Assembly: GCF_028595265.1 (NCBI RefSeq) | Contig: NZ_JAQQXP010000001.1 | Location: 806,001-870,000, forward strand | Length of the DNA stretch: 64,000 bases | DNA from: Alteromonas gilva | GTDB taxonomy: Bacteria; Pseudomonadota; Gammaproteobacteria; Enterobacterales; Alteromonadaceae | Direction of reading: 5' to 3' | Shown here: positions 15,589 through 23,705 of the stretch, one piece after another | How positions within the stretch are numbered: the stretch's first letter is position 1 | Layout of the letters: every line of letters begins with the position of its first letter | Notes under the pieces: generated by a model | Databases searched by the model: none | Told to the model about the DNA's origin: nothing | What the model saw: only the letters and a program-made list of their open reading frames with translations | Made by a program: the position numbers and the translations under genes

Positions 15589-16051
15589 GTTGTTGTTCTC
15601 CCATAGTAGCTGACTCACTTTCCTGGCAGTCTGCACATAATCCGTGTGCTTCGATGGTTTGCTTGGAGACTTTAAAACCGTACTGTTTAGCCTGATTGTC
15701 GAGGGTTTCTTTTAACCCTTCCGACTGTATCTCTGAGACGTCGCCACAACTGTCGCAGATAAGAAACTGTACCGGATGGTGACAACCAAAATGATAACAA
15801 GCCACAAACGCGTTGGTAGACTCAAGGCGATGAATTAAACCGAAATCCAGTAAAAAGTCGAGGGCACGGTAAACGGTAGCAGGTTTGGCACCGGATTCAG
15901 TTTCCTTGAGGTTATCGAGAAGATCGTACGCTCCCATTGGACCATGTCTTTCCAGCATGAGTTGATACACTTTCTCTCGTAAAGGAGTAAAACGGGCGCC
16001 ACGCTGTTCGCAGTATGCCCTGGCTTTATTAATAATAGTGGTGTTTTTCAT
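15578..16051 (-). CDS. zur: Fur-family zinc uptake regulator Zur
   Basis: A 157-residue Fur-family repressor. The N-terminal winged helix includes RFTPLREKVYQLML and KPATVYRALDFLLDFGLIHRLES. The C-terminal part has the structural zinc cysteines CDSCG and CADC, and the His-rich stretch YHFGCHHPVQF typical of Zur rather than Fur. It would repress zinc uptake genes when zinc is sufficient. It heads an overlapping chain with cheX and yjbQ. I found no Zur-box-like palindrome in its 60-base upstream gap. Confidence 0.9.
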   Translation of the reverse strand: MKNTTIINKARAYCEQRGARFTPLREKVYQLMLERHGPMGAYDLLDNLKETESGAKPATVYRALDFLLDFGLIHRLESTNAFVACYHFGCHHPVQFLICDSCGDVSEIQSEGLKETLDNQAKQYGFKVSKQTIEAHGLCADCQESESATMGEQQHEC

Positions 16052-16114
16052 GCTGCGGTTATTTTGATCGAGTACGGGTTAATTGCATAACTATTAAATT
16101 TACCGGTTGGTTGA

Positions 16115-16579
16115 TTAGCTGGGCACGGCGTCGTTGACAGTGACATGTATATGCTTAATAAGTTGATCTTCAAGTTCAAAACGATCAACTAACGCCTCGC
16201 CGAGACGAGTTATATCGGCGTCAAAACTGTGGGCACTGTCAACATCAAACTTTTCGCTAAACTTGTCATTAAAATCGAGCGCAATATTGGTAGTGTCGCT
16301 GATTCTCGGGAAAATATGCTGCTTTAATTTGAGTCCTTTGGGGTCATCGGAGACAAGCATTTCGTACACTTCAAAATGCCCGACGGAGAGGTAATCCATC
16401 AGAATTGAGCAAAATTCGTCTACTTCAGCCATATCGGGGAGTGCTCCCTGAGTGCGACCGTTTACGCCGGCTAACTGGCAATACTTTATCAGTAGCTCGC
16501 GGCGTTCATCCAGCCAGGCATCAATGGTTTTATTGGCACCGCCCCAACGTTGCTTTGCTATTTCGACCTGATTTAACAC
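16115..16579 (-). CDS. rsd: Rsd/AlgQ anti-sigma-70 regulator
   Basis: About 154 residues from the GTG at 16579, chosen over a TTG five codons upstream because GAGGA lies 8 bases before it. Rsd binds sigma-70 domain 4 and shifts polymerase toward alternative sigmas in stationary phase. Family features seen are WGGANKTIDAWLDERRELLIKY (in parts), DEFCSILMDYLSVGHFEVYE, and the closing LGEALVDRFELEDQLI. It is separated from zur by 63 bases and may be transcribed with it. It faces away from nudC. Confidence 0.9.
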   Translation of the reverse strand: MLNQVEIAKQRWGGANKTIDAWLDERRELLIKYCQLAGVNGRTQGALPDMAEVDEFCSILMDYLSVGHFEVYEMLVSDDPKGLKLKQHIFPRISDTTNIALDFNDKFSEKFDVDSAHSFDADITRLGEALVDRFELEDQLIKHIHVTVNDAVPS

Positions 16580-16784
16580 TCTGTATATCCTCAAGAGTCT
16601 GCTACCGAGTTGCTATGAGTATAACACCGCCTTACCGTCTCACAAATGACAGTGCAAAATAAAAAGCACATAACAGTTTACACAGTGGTAGCAAAATTAA
16701 CACAAACAGCCGTAAGCTACCTCGCAATAAGCGTTTTCAAAGGGCTATGATATGATTAGCAGGTAATTAATCAGGTTGAATTGT

Positions 16785-17609
16785 ATGTTGAAGTTAAGTG
16801 GAAATAATATTTGCCAACCAGGGTACTGGCTTATTTTTAGTAATGACGAGGTTATCGTGCCGGCTGACAGTGAGTTGTTGCCGCTATTAAACTGGACTGA
16901 CGTATCCTTTATTCATCACTATCAGGATCAGGTTAAATCATTACAGGCAGAAGATTTATTGCTTCGGCATCCTTTGTATGTTGTTGATTTAGGGGCCGAA
17001 AGCATTACGCCTGATGGCTGGCAATGCATCAGCTTGCGAGAGCTCATGACCAGTGAGCCTCCCTTAACTTTCGAAACACTCGCCCGTGCCTGGCAATTTG
17101 TCCATTTTGTCAGAACGCATCGCTTTTGCGGTCGCTGTGGATACCACACCCAACCCGTTGACTGGGAAATGGCAGTACAATGTCATCAATGCGGACATCG
17201 CTGCTATCCCCGGGTTTCGCCGTGTACTATTGTTGCTATTCACCGGGGCCAGGAGTTGCTCCTGGCCAGGGGAGTGCGGCACCGCAATCCGCAGATGTAT
17301 TCCATTCTTGCCGGGTTTGTTGAAAGTGGCGAAAGTCTTGAGCAGGCCACACATCGGGAAGTCTTTGAAGAAGTCGGTATCAAAATTAAAAATTTAGAAT
17401 ATTTTGGCAGTCAGGCGTGGCCCTTTCCCCATTCGCTGATGGTGGGTTATTTTGCCGAGTACGAAAGCGGTGACATTGTGATCGATGAACGGGAAATTGT
17501 TGATGCTAACTGGTACCACGTGAATGACTTACCCTTAACAGCACCCAAAATTTCCATTGCGGGTAAAATGATTGCCGCAATTAGCGAGCGACTCAGAGCA
17601 ACTGGCTAG
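16785..17609 (+). CDS. nudC: NADH pyrophosphatase / RNA de-NADding Nudix hydrolase
   Basis: About 274 residues from the ATG at 16785 (a TTG three codons upstream is possible). NudC hydrolyses NAD(H) to NMN(H) and AMP and removes 5' NAD caps from RNA. The zinc ribbon is visible as FCGRCG and CHQCG near 115-140, followed by the Nudix box GFVESGESLEQATHREVFEEVGI and the family motif SQAWPFPHSLM, each normal. The gene stands alone, divergent from rsd, with a hairpin terminator about 160 bases after the stop. Confidence 0.95.
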   Translation: MLKLSGNNICQPGYWLIFSNDEVIVPADSELLPLLNWTDVSFIHHYQDQVKSLQAEDLLLRHPLYVVDLGAESITPDGWQCISLRELMTSEPPLTFETLARAWQFVHFVRTHRFCGRCGYHTQPVDWEMAVQCHQCGHRCYPRVSPCTIVAIHRGQELLLARGVRHRNPQMYSILAGFVESGESLEQATHREVFEEVGIKIKNLEYFGSQAWPFPHSLMVGYFAEYESGDIVIDEREIVDANWYHVNDLPLTAPKISIAGKMIAAISERLRATG

Positions 17610-17774
17610 CCTTTTTACTGACAGGCTTCAGGGGCAATGTTGTTTTAGCATGGCACGCCGTTCAGTTAACGCGTGTTTGCACCCATCAATTTAAGTCTGA
17701 AAGTTGAGTATGAAAGTTGAGTATGAAAGGACTTCGTTTCGGCACAAAAATGTGAGTGCTTACCAGCAATAAAA

Positions 17775-17803
17775 AACCCCGCAAAAGCGGGGTTCGAATT
17801 TTT
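17775..17803 (+). terminator. Intrinsic terminator downstream of nudC
   Basis: AACCCCGC (17775-17782), loop AAAA, GCGGGGTT (17787-17794), then CGAATTTTTT. Preceded by an A-run, so it can work in either direction. Confidence 0.85.
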
Positions 17804-17935
17804 TAGCGTATGGGCCCGTCGACGAGCTCTGTATGTTATGAGTACTAGTATTAGCAGTCCCTATTTGATTAGTCAAGCAAATAAGGCAAATTAATTCAAT
17901 CGAGTCATAACTACGCACTATCCTATAAATCTTGA

Positions 17936-17941
17936 TATACT
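17936..17941 (+). promoter_or_regulatory. Candidate hemE -10 element
   Basis: TATACT at 17936-17941 in the context TTGATATACTCGCCG, about 42 bases before the hemE ATG. The same TATACTCGCCG core occurs before the PhnA-domain gene. The -35 is poor. Confidence 0.45.
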
Positions 17942-17983
17942 CGCCGCCAATTTTTGACAGTAAGCATTTTACCGGGGATTAGC

Positions 17984-19075
17984 ATGGTAGAAACAAGTGG
18001 TAGCGTTGAGCGTCCGGCGCTTAAGAATGACCGATACTTAAGAGCGTTGCTCAGGCAGCCGGTCGATGTGACGCCGGTGTGGATGATGCGTCAGGCCGGC
18101 CGCTACTTACCTGAATATAAAGCCACCCGGGCAGTTGCTGGTGATTTTATGTCGCTGTGTAAAGATGCTGATCTGGCATGTGAAGTGACGCTGCAACCGT
18201 TGCGTCGTTTTCCCTTAGACGCCGCTATTTTGTTTTCTGACATTTTAACGATTCCCGATGCCATGGGCCTGGGGCTGTATTTTGAGACTGGCGAAGGCCC
18301 GCGTTTTAAAAACCCCATCACCTGCAAGGCAGACGTAGACCGCATTGGCGTACCTGATCCTGAAGGTGAATTACAGTATGTAATGAATGCGGTCAGAACC
18401 ATTCGTCGCGAACTTAAAGGCGAAGTGCCGCTTATTGGCTTTTCGGGTAGTCCTTGGACGCTGGCAACCTATATGGTCGAAGGCGGCGGTAGCAAAGCAT
18501 TTACCAAAATTAAAAAAATGGCCTTTGCAGAGCCTCAGATATTGCACGCACTGTTGGCTAAGCTGGCTGACTCGGTTACCAGCTACCTGAATGCACAAAT
18601 TGCCGCAGGTGCCCAGTCAGTGATGATTTTTGATACCTGGGGAGGCGTTTTGTCGCCGCGTGATTACAAGGAATTCTCGCTCCAGTACATGCATCGCATC
18701 GTTGACGGCTTAACCCGTGAAAACGAGGGGCGTAAAGTACCGGTTACCCTGTTTACAAAGAACGGCGGAATGTGGCTGGAAGCTATCGCTGCAACCGGTT
18801 GCGATGGCGTAGGACTGGACTGGACTATCGACATTGCTGAGGCAAAGGCCCGGATAGGCGACAAAGTAGCACTACAGGGCAACATGGACCCCTCTATGCT
18901 CTATGCGCAACCTGCCCGCATTGAGCAGGAAGTGGCCCATATACTGGCCGGCTTTGGCGAAGGTTCAGGGCATGTCTTCAATTTAGGTCACGGTATACAT
19001 CTTGATGTGCCACCAGAGCATGCGGGTGTGTTTGTCGAGGCGGTACATCGCCTGAGTGCTCAGTATCACAAGTAA
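17984..19075 (+). CDS. hemE: Uroporphyrinogen decarboxylase
   Basis: HemE decarboxylates the four acetates of uroporphyrinogen III to give coproporphyrinogen III in haem synthesis. The ATG at 17984 is preceded by GGGGA; a TTG ten codons upstream is discarded. The 363 residues include the N-terminal signature PVWMMRQAGRYLPEY, the ILFSDILTIPDAMGL stretch with the catalytic aspartate, GFSGSPWTLATYM, and the C-terminal FNLGHGIHLDVPPEH. It is monocistronic: queG lies convergent after it. Confidence 0.97.
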   Translation: MVETSGSVERPALKNDRYLRALLRQPVDVTPVWMMRQAGRYLPEYKATRAVAGDFMSLCKDADLACEVTLQPLRRFPLDAAILFSDILTIPDAMGLGLYFETGEGPRFKNPITCKADVDRIGVPDPEGELQYVMNAVRTIRRELKGEVPLIGFSGSPWTLATYMVEGGGSKAFTKIKKMAFAEPQILHALLAKLADSVTSYLNAQIAAGAQSVMIFDTWGGVLSPRDYKEFSLQYMHRIVDGLTRENEGRKVPVTLFTKNGGMWLEAIAATGCDGVGLDWTIDIAEAKARIGDKVALQGNMDPSMLYAQPARIEQEVAHILAGFGEGSGHVFNLGHGIHLDVPPEHAGVFVEAVHRLSAQYHK

Positions 19076-19090
19076 TGCCTGTCGGCAGCG

Positions 19091-20233
19091 CTAAGCGTCG
19101 CGTGGCAGGCCCTTTTCTACGATACGGGTAAGCCGCGCGATTTGCCGGTCAGGGTTATTCTGTTGCTGACTTTTGCTGTGCTGCTGCTCAAGCGCCCAGT
19201 CTAAATGGGGCATGACTAACTCGCACGCCGTTTTTCGACTGCTGGTAAGTGCTTCAACATAAGCCTCTGAATAGGGGGCGTTGCCGATTGCCACACAGAG
19301 ATTTCGACGCCATTTGGCAAAGCCAATGCGACGAATAGGCGAGCCTTCGGTGTTATCTAAAAAGGTCTTTTCATCCCATTCAAATAACGTCAGTAAAGAC
19401 TGACCATGCAATACCTCGCGTGGGTGAAAGTCGGTTTCTTCGGTGAGGGGCGCATAGCGATTCCAGGGGCATACTAACTGACAATCATCACAGCCGTAGA
19501 TGCGGTTGCCCATGGCTGGTCTGAGCGCTTCCGGGATGACGCCATCGTACTCTATAGTGAGGTAAGAAATACAGCGCCTTGCGTCAACCTGATAAGGCGC
19601 AACGATTGCCTGGGTTGGACAAATCGTTAAACAGGCCGTGCACTGACCGCAGGACTCCTCCGCCGGTTTATCGACGGGCAGCGGTAAATTAATAAACAGC
19701 TCGCCAAGGAAAAACCAGGAGCCCGCTTGTTTGTTTAATGTCAGGCTATGTTTGCCGGTCCAGCCAATGCCTGCCTTTTGTGCGATGGCGTGTTCTAACA
19801 CGGGGGCAGAATCTACAAATGGCCGAAACTCGGTGGTCGCCAGCTGCGATTTAATTTTTTCGCCCAGTTGTTTGAGCCGTTTACGCAGAACTTTATGATA
19901 GTCACGGCCTAGCGCATAGCGGGATATATAGCCCGTATCAGCATTTTTCAGGTTCTTAGCAAATGAGGCGTCCGGCGGCAGGTAGTCCATACGCACGGAT
20001 ATTACGCGCACGGTTCCGGGTACCAATTCAGCCGGCCGGGCACGTTTTAAGCCATGGCTGGCCATGTAGTGCATATCACCGTGATACTGGTTGTCTAACC
20101 ACTTTTGCAGGTGAGCTTCGTGCTGACTCAGATCAATATCGCTGATACCAACTTGCTGAAAGCCTAGCGCAAACGCCCAAGCCTTGATATCGTCTACCAA
20201 TTTAAACAGATCTATCGAATGTAAAGTGGACAT
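19091..20233 (-). CDS. queG: Epoxyqueuosine reductase
   Basis: QueG performs the last step of queuosine tRNA modification, reducing epoxyqueuosine with cobalamin and two [4Fe-4S] clusters. The 380 residues have the ferredoxin-like motifs CGQCTACLTICP and CDDCQLVCPWN, plus the family stretch FVDSAPVLEHAIAQKAGIGWTGKH. The C-terminus carries HEAT-like helices (RRIGFAKWRRNLCVAIGN). Its ATG at 20233 lies back to back with the divergent nnr start, so each promoter must lie within the other gene. Confidence 0.96.
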   Translation of the reverse strand: MSTLHSIDLFKLVDDIKAWAFALGFQQVGISDIDLSQHEAHLQKWLDNQYHGDMHYMASHGLKRARPAELVPGTVRVISVRMDYLPPDASFAKNLKNADTGYISRYALGRDYHKVLRKRLKQLGEKIKSQLATTEFRPFVDSAPVLEHAIAQKAGIGWTGKHSLTLNKQAGSWFFLGELFINLPLPVDKPAEESCGQCTACLTICPTQAIVAPYQVDARRCISYLTIEYDGVIPEALRPAMGNRIYGCDDCQLVCPWNRYAPLTEETDFHPREVLHGQSLLTLFEWDEKTFLDNTEGSPIRRIGFAKWRRNLCVAIGNAPYSEAYVEALTSSRKTACELVMPHLDWALEQQHSKSQQQNNPDRQIARLTRIVEKGLPRDA

Positions 20234-20239
20234 GTGCCT

Positions 20240-21739
20240 ATGCTAGATACTCAACTCCTGGATAGCTTACCATACAAACTGTACCGCGCCGACCAGGTCC
20301 GTGAACATGAACGTACAGCCGCTGAGCAAGCGGGCGTTGAGATGTTTACGCTGATGCAGCGCGCCGGTAAAGCGGTGTTCCAACAGTGTCAGTTATTGAT
20401 GCCCAATACGGATGTGTTTTTAGTCATGGTAGGGCAAGGCAACAATGCCGGCGACGGCTATATCGCCGCGCTACATGCCAGGGAAGCGGGTAAACAGGTG
20501 ATCCTGTGCGCCGTTGAACCGCACCGGATTCTTGAGGGGGACGCTGGCATTGCTCAACAGCAGTGGCTGGATGCGGGCGGGAAAATAGAAGCCTTTAGTC
20601 AAGCCCTGTTGGATAAGAGTGAACTGGTTGTCGATGCGTTACTGGGTACTGGCATTAACAGTTACATTCGCAATGAATTTGCCGACATCATCGATATCGT
20701 TAACGCGTCAGATAAGCCGGTAGTGAGTATTGACGTGCCCTCGGGATTAGACGCCAATACCGGCCAGTCGTTGGGCCGCTGCATCGAAGCCGATGTCACG
20801 GTGACATTTGTCGGTATTAAGCCGGGTCTTACTACCGGGGCTGGTAAACAATCATGCGGTCGCCTGATCTTCGACGACTTAGGGATCGGTAAAACGTTTG
20901 TCGAACTGGCACGCTCGTCGGCTACCTTGTTAACGATTGAGCAGTTTAAAGGTATGGCGCCCCGGGATATTCACAGCCATAAGGGCACCTATGGCCGACT
21001 GCTTTGCATTGGTGGTAATCGTGGCACCGCCGGTGCAATCCGACTTGCCAGCGAAGCGGCACTGCGCTGTGGTACGGGCTTAGTGAAAGTGTTCTGCCAT
21101 GAAGCGTCGATAGTGCAGGTCAGCGCTGGCCGACCCGAATTAATGGTGTCTGATGAAAATTTACAGGACGCGCTTAACTGGGCCTCCTGTGTGGTCATCG
21201 GGCCCGGTCTGGGCCTTGATGAATGGGCCCGGCAGGCCTTTGAAATGGCTATGAAACATTGTCAGACTCATCCTAAACCTATGGTCATCGATGCGGATGC
21301 GTTAAACTTATTAAGTAAGCATGCGTTATCCTATTCCATCACCGATTGCGTGATCACGCCCCATGCTGGTGAGGCGTCGCGCTTGCTTAACATGAGTGTC
21401 GATGAGGTCGAAGCCGATCGGTTTAACAGCACAAAGCAATGTGCTCAGCGGTTCCACGCCACCTGTGTGTTAAAGGGGGCCGGTTCAATTATCGATAATG
21501 AAACCCAAACCTGGGTATGTCAGCATGGCAATCCGGGCATGGCGACCGCCGGTATGGGAGATGTGCTGAGTGGCATTCTGGGCTCCTTACTGGCACAGGG
21601 CCTGAGCAAGGATATTGCAACGAAATACGGCGTAGCGATTCACGCCAAAGCCGGTGATGAAGTCGCCAGCAAGTTTGGTCAGCGAGGCATGCTCGCCAGT
21701 GATATATTTGAGTCTTTGCGTGCCCTGGTGAATCAGTAA
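20240..21739 (+). CDS. nnr: Bifunctional NAD(P)H-hydrate epimerase/dehydratase
   Basis: Nnr repairs damaged NAD(P)H hydrates. The N-terminal YjeF_N epimerase (about 1-220) carries GQGNNAGDGYIAALHA; the C-terminal ADP-dependent dehydratase (about 230-498) carries VIDADALNLL, VITPHAGEASRLL and NPGMATAGMGDVLSG. The ATG at 20240 is preferred; a GTG at 20234 sits exactly next to the queG start. It heads the conserved nnr-tsaE-amiB-mutL-miaA-hfq-hflX-hflK-hflC operon, in the same order as E. coli. Confidence 0.96.
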   Translation: MLDTQLLDSLPYKLYRADQVREHERTAAEQAGVEMFTLMQRAGKAVFQQCQLLMPNTDVFLVMVGQGNNAGDGYIAALHAREAGKQVILCAVEPHRILEGDAGIAQQQWLDAGGKIEAFSQALLDKSELVVDALLGTGINSYIRNEFADIIDIVNASDKPVVSIDVPSGLDANTGQSLGRCIEADVTVTFVGIKPGLTTGAGKQSCGRLIFDDLGIGKTFVELARSSATLLTIEQFKGMAPRDIHSHKGTYGRLLCIGGNRGTAGAIRLASEAALRCGTGLVKVFCHEASIVQVSAGRPELMVSDENLQDALNWASCVVIGPGLGLDEWARQAFEMAMKHCQTHPKPMVIDADALNLLSKHALSYSITDCVITPHAGEASRLLNMSVDEVEADRFNSTKQCAQRFHATCVLKGAGSIIDNETQTWVCQHGNPGMATAGMGDVLSGILGSLLAQGLSKDIATKYGVAIHAKAGDEVASKFGQRGMLASDIFESLRALVNQ

Positions 21740-21782
21740 GTGGCAGCGGCGCAACCTAGCTAGCGGAGAAATTGTTGTAATT

Positions 21783-22265
21783 ATGAGTATGGCAAAAAGT
21801 GCGTTTTATGCCGCCACTGAGCAGGATACGGCAAAGCTGGCCAGTGATTTGGCCGGCGCTGTAAAACAGCAGCTCGCGGCGGGCATAGTGGTGTATTTAC
21901 AGGGCGATTTAGGCGCGGGTAAAACAACCTTCAGTCGCCACTTTATCCAGGCGCTGGGTCATTCAGGTAATGTTAAGAGTCCAACTTATACGCTGGTTGA
22001 GCCTTATTCACTAAATGGCCTGGATATTTACCATTTCGACCTTTATCGTTTGAGCGATCCGGAAGAACTTGAGTTTATGGGGATTCGAGACTACTTTGGC
22101 AAAAACCGGATCTGTCTGATCGAATGGCCGCAAAATGGCGGTGAACGCTTGGCAGCAGCTGATTTAGTGATTAGTATAGAACCAGATAAGTCGGGGCGGC
22201 GCTTCAATGTGGCTGCACTATCGGTGACAGGGCAGACTGTTTTACAGCAATGTAAACGAATTTGA
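21783..22265 (+). CDS. tsaE: tRNA t6A biosynthesis ATPase TsaE
   Basis: TsaE is the small P-loop ATPase of the TsaBDE complex that makes threonylcarbamoyladenosine at tRNA position 37. The 160 residues hold the Walker A GDLGAGKTTFSRHF (GAGKT at 44-48), the SPTYTLVEPY switch region and the closing IEWPQNGGERL motif. A second ATG two codons downstream is equally possible. It lies 43 bases after nnr and 90 bases before amiB. Confidence 0.96.
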   Translation: MSMAKSAFYAATEQDTAKLASDLAGAVKQQLAAGIVVYLQGDLGAGKTTFSRHFIQALGHSGNVKSPTYTLVEPYSLNGLDIYHFDLYRLSDPEELEFMGIRDYFGKNRICLIEWPQNGGERLAAADLVISIEPDKSGRRFNVAALSVTGQTVLQQCKRI

Positions 22266-22355
22266 CTGCAACAACCTGGGCAACGGTAGGCATAACCTTG
22301 CGCACTCCGGGTAAGTCTACGGCCTGATAAATATAATTTAAGACCAGGGCTAGTT

Positions 22356-23675
22356 ATGTTGCGCGGCAAATTATTATTCTTCATAAGTTTATGCTTACTC
22401 ACGTTAAGAGTGAGTGCTGACAACGATATCAATAACATGCGTGTATGGCCAACAAGCGCCAGTACGCGGTTGGTTTTTGATCTCAAAAGTGCGCCTGAGT
22501 TTACCTATTTCACCCTGAAAAACCCGGATCGACTGGTTATTGATTTAGCCAATACGAACAGTGATACGTCCCTGGGGTCAGATGAAACCGGCGCCTTGGT
22601 GAAACGGGTTCGTTACTCCACGCCCAAAAATAAAGACTCAACCCGTATCGTGGTTGAGTTAAACCGTAAGGCTTCACCATCGTTATTTGCCGTTGCTCCG
22701 GCTGAAGGCAAGGGACATCGACTGGTTGTTGATCTGGAAGATTCAGCGCCGTCAGCAGACAACAGTGTTGTGATGGATATGAATCAGTCCAGTCGTGACC
22801 GTGACATTATTGTTGCCATAGATGCTGGCCATGGTGGTAAAGATCCCGGCTCGATAGGGCCGGCAGGCTCTTTCGAAAAAAACATTACCCTGAGCATTGC
22901 TAAAATGCTCGAAGATAAGGTTAACGCCGAAAAAGGCATGCGTGCAGTAATGACCCGCAGCGGTGATTATTACATATCACCGAATGCCCGGCCCGAAGTG
23001 GCCCGCAAACACAAAGCCGATTTGCTGATATCAATTCATGCTGATGCGTTTACGCAGCCTGAGCCACGCGGTGGTTCGGTATGGGTGTTATCGATGCGCC
23101 GGGCAGACAGTGAACTGGGTCGCTGGCTGGAGAAAAGCGAGCGTCATTCTGAGTTATTAGGCGGCGCTGCAGAAGTGATCTCGGATAATGCATCAGAGCG
23201 TTATCTGGCCGAAACGATCCTGGGATTGTCGATGGATCACTCAATGACCACCAGTTACGATTTGAGTAACAAGGTCATTGGCGAGTTAAAACAAATCACC
23301 CGAATGCATAAACGCTCACCTCAGGCGGCGAGCCTTGCCGTGCTGACGGCCCCTGATATTCCCTCTATTTTGGTGGAAGTAGGATTTATTTCTAACCCTC
23401 AGGAAGAGAAGAACCTCAACTGGGCACAGTATCGGCAACAACTGGCAACCGCGCTATTTAGTGCGACCAAGCGTTACTTTCACCAAATGCCGCCAGACGG
23501 TACACTGTGGGCGGCGATGAAAGCCGATAATCGCACCCATAAGGTCCGCAGCGGAGAATCACTGTCGTTACTGGCCCAGCGCTATAATGTCAAAGTAAGT
23601 AGCATCAAAGCCGCCAATAATTTAAATGGTGATGTGGTTAGGATTGGTCAGGTGCTGACGATCCCCAGTACCTGA
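22356..23675 (+). CDS. amiB: N-acetylmuramoyl-L-alanine amidase AmiB
   Basis: AmiB is the periplasmic zinc amidase that splits septal peptidoglycan during cell separation. The 439 residues show a signal peptide (1-21), an N-terminal AMIN domain (about 28-125) for septal targeting, an Amidase_3 catalytic domain with AIDAGHGGKDPGS and ISIHADAFTQP zinc ligands and the glutamate in ILVEVGFISN, and one C-terminal LysM domain (about 391-437, VRSGESLSLLAQRYNV). Activation by EnvC is expected from family knowledge. Confidence 0.96.
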   Translation: MLRGKLLFFISLCLLTLRVSADNDINNMRVWPTSASTRLVFDLKSAPEFTYFTLKNPDRLVIDLANTNSDTSLGSDETGALVKRVRYSTPKNKDSTRIVVELNRKASPSLFAVAPAEGKGHRLVVDLEDSAPSADNSVVMDMNQSSRDRDIIVAIDAGHGGKDPGSIGPAGSFEKNITLSIAKMLEDKVNAEKGMRAVMTRSGDYYISPNARPEVARKHKADLLISIHADAFTQPEPRGGSVWVLSMRRADSELGRWLEKSERHSELLGGAAEVISDNASERYLAETILGLSMDHSMTTSYDLSNKVIGELKQITRMHKRSPQAASLAVLTAPDIPSILVEVGFISNPQEEKNLNWAQYRQQLATALFSATKRYFHQMPPDGTLWAAMKADNRTHKVRSGESLSLLAQRYNVKVSSIKAANNLNGDVVRIGQVLTIPST

Positions 23676-23705
23676 ACATCCCGGTATTTATAACAGGATT
23701 TATTT

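Larger units (their letters stand above)
17610..17983. other. Intergenic region nudC-hemE
   Basis: Holds a 13-base tandem repeat (GTTGAGTATGAAA at 17703-17715 and 17716-17728), a strong intrinsic terminator at 17775-17800, and the hemE promoter region. Just after the terminator a run of six-base palindromes (GGGCCC, GTCGAC, GAGCTC, then AGTACT and ACTAGT) occurs; I regard this as chance. No gene is seen. Confidence 0.6.

Noticed and set aside
17787..17800. GGTTCGAAT string resembling a tRNA T-arm
   Set aside because: It belongs to the arm of a terminator hairpin, and no acceptor or anticodon stems surround it.
17816..17865. Cluster of GGGCCC, GTCGAC, GAGCTC, AGTACT and ACTAGT resembling a cloning polylinker
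   Set aside because: The flanks are natural intergenic sequence continuous with a terminator and the hemE promoter, and no vector sequence adjoins; chance is the simplest reading.
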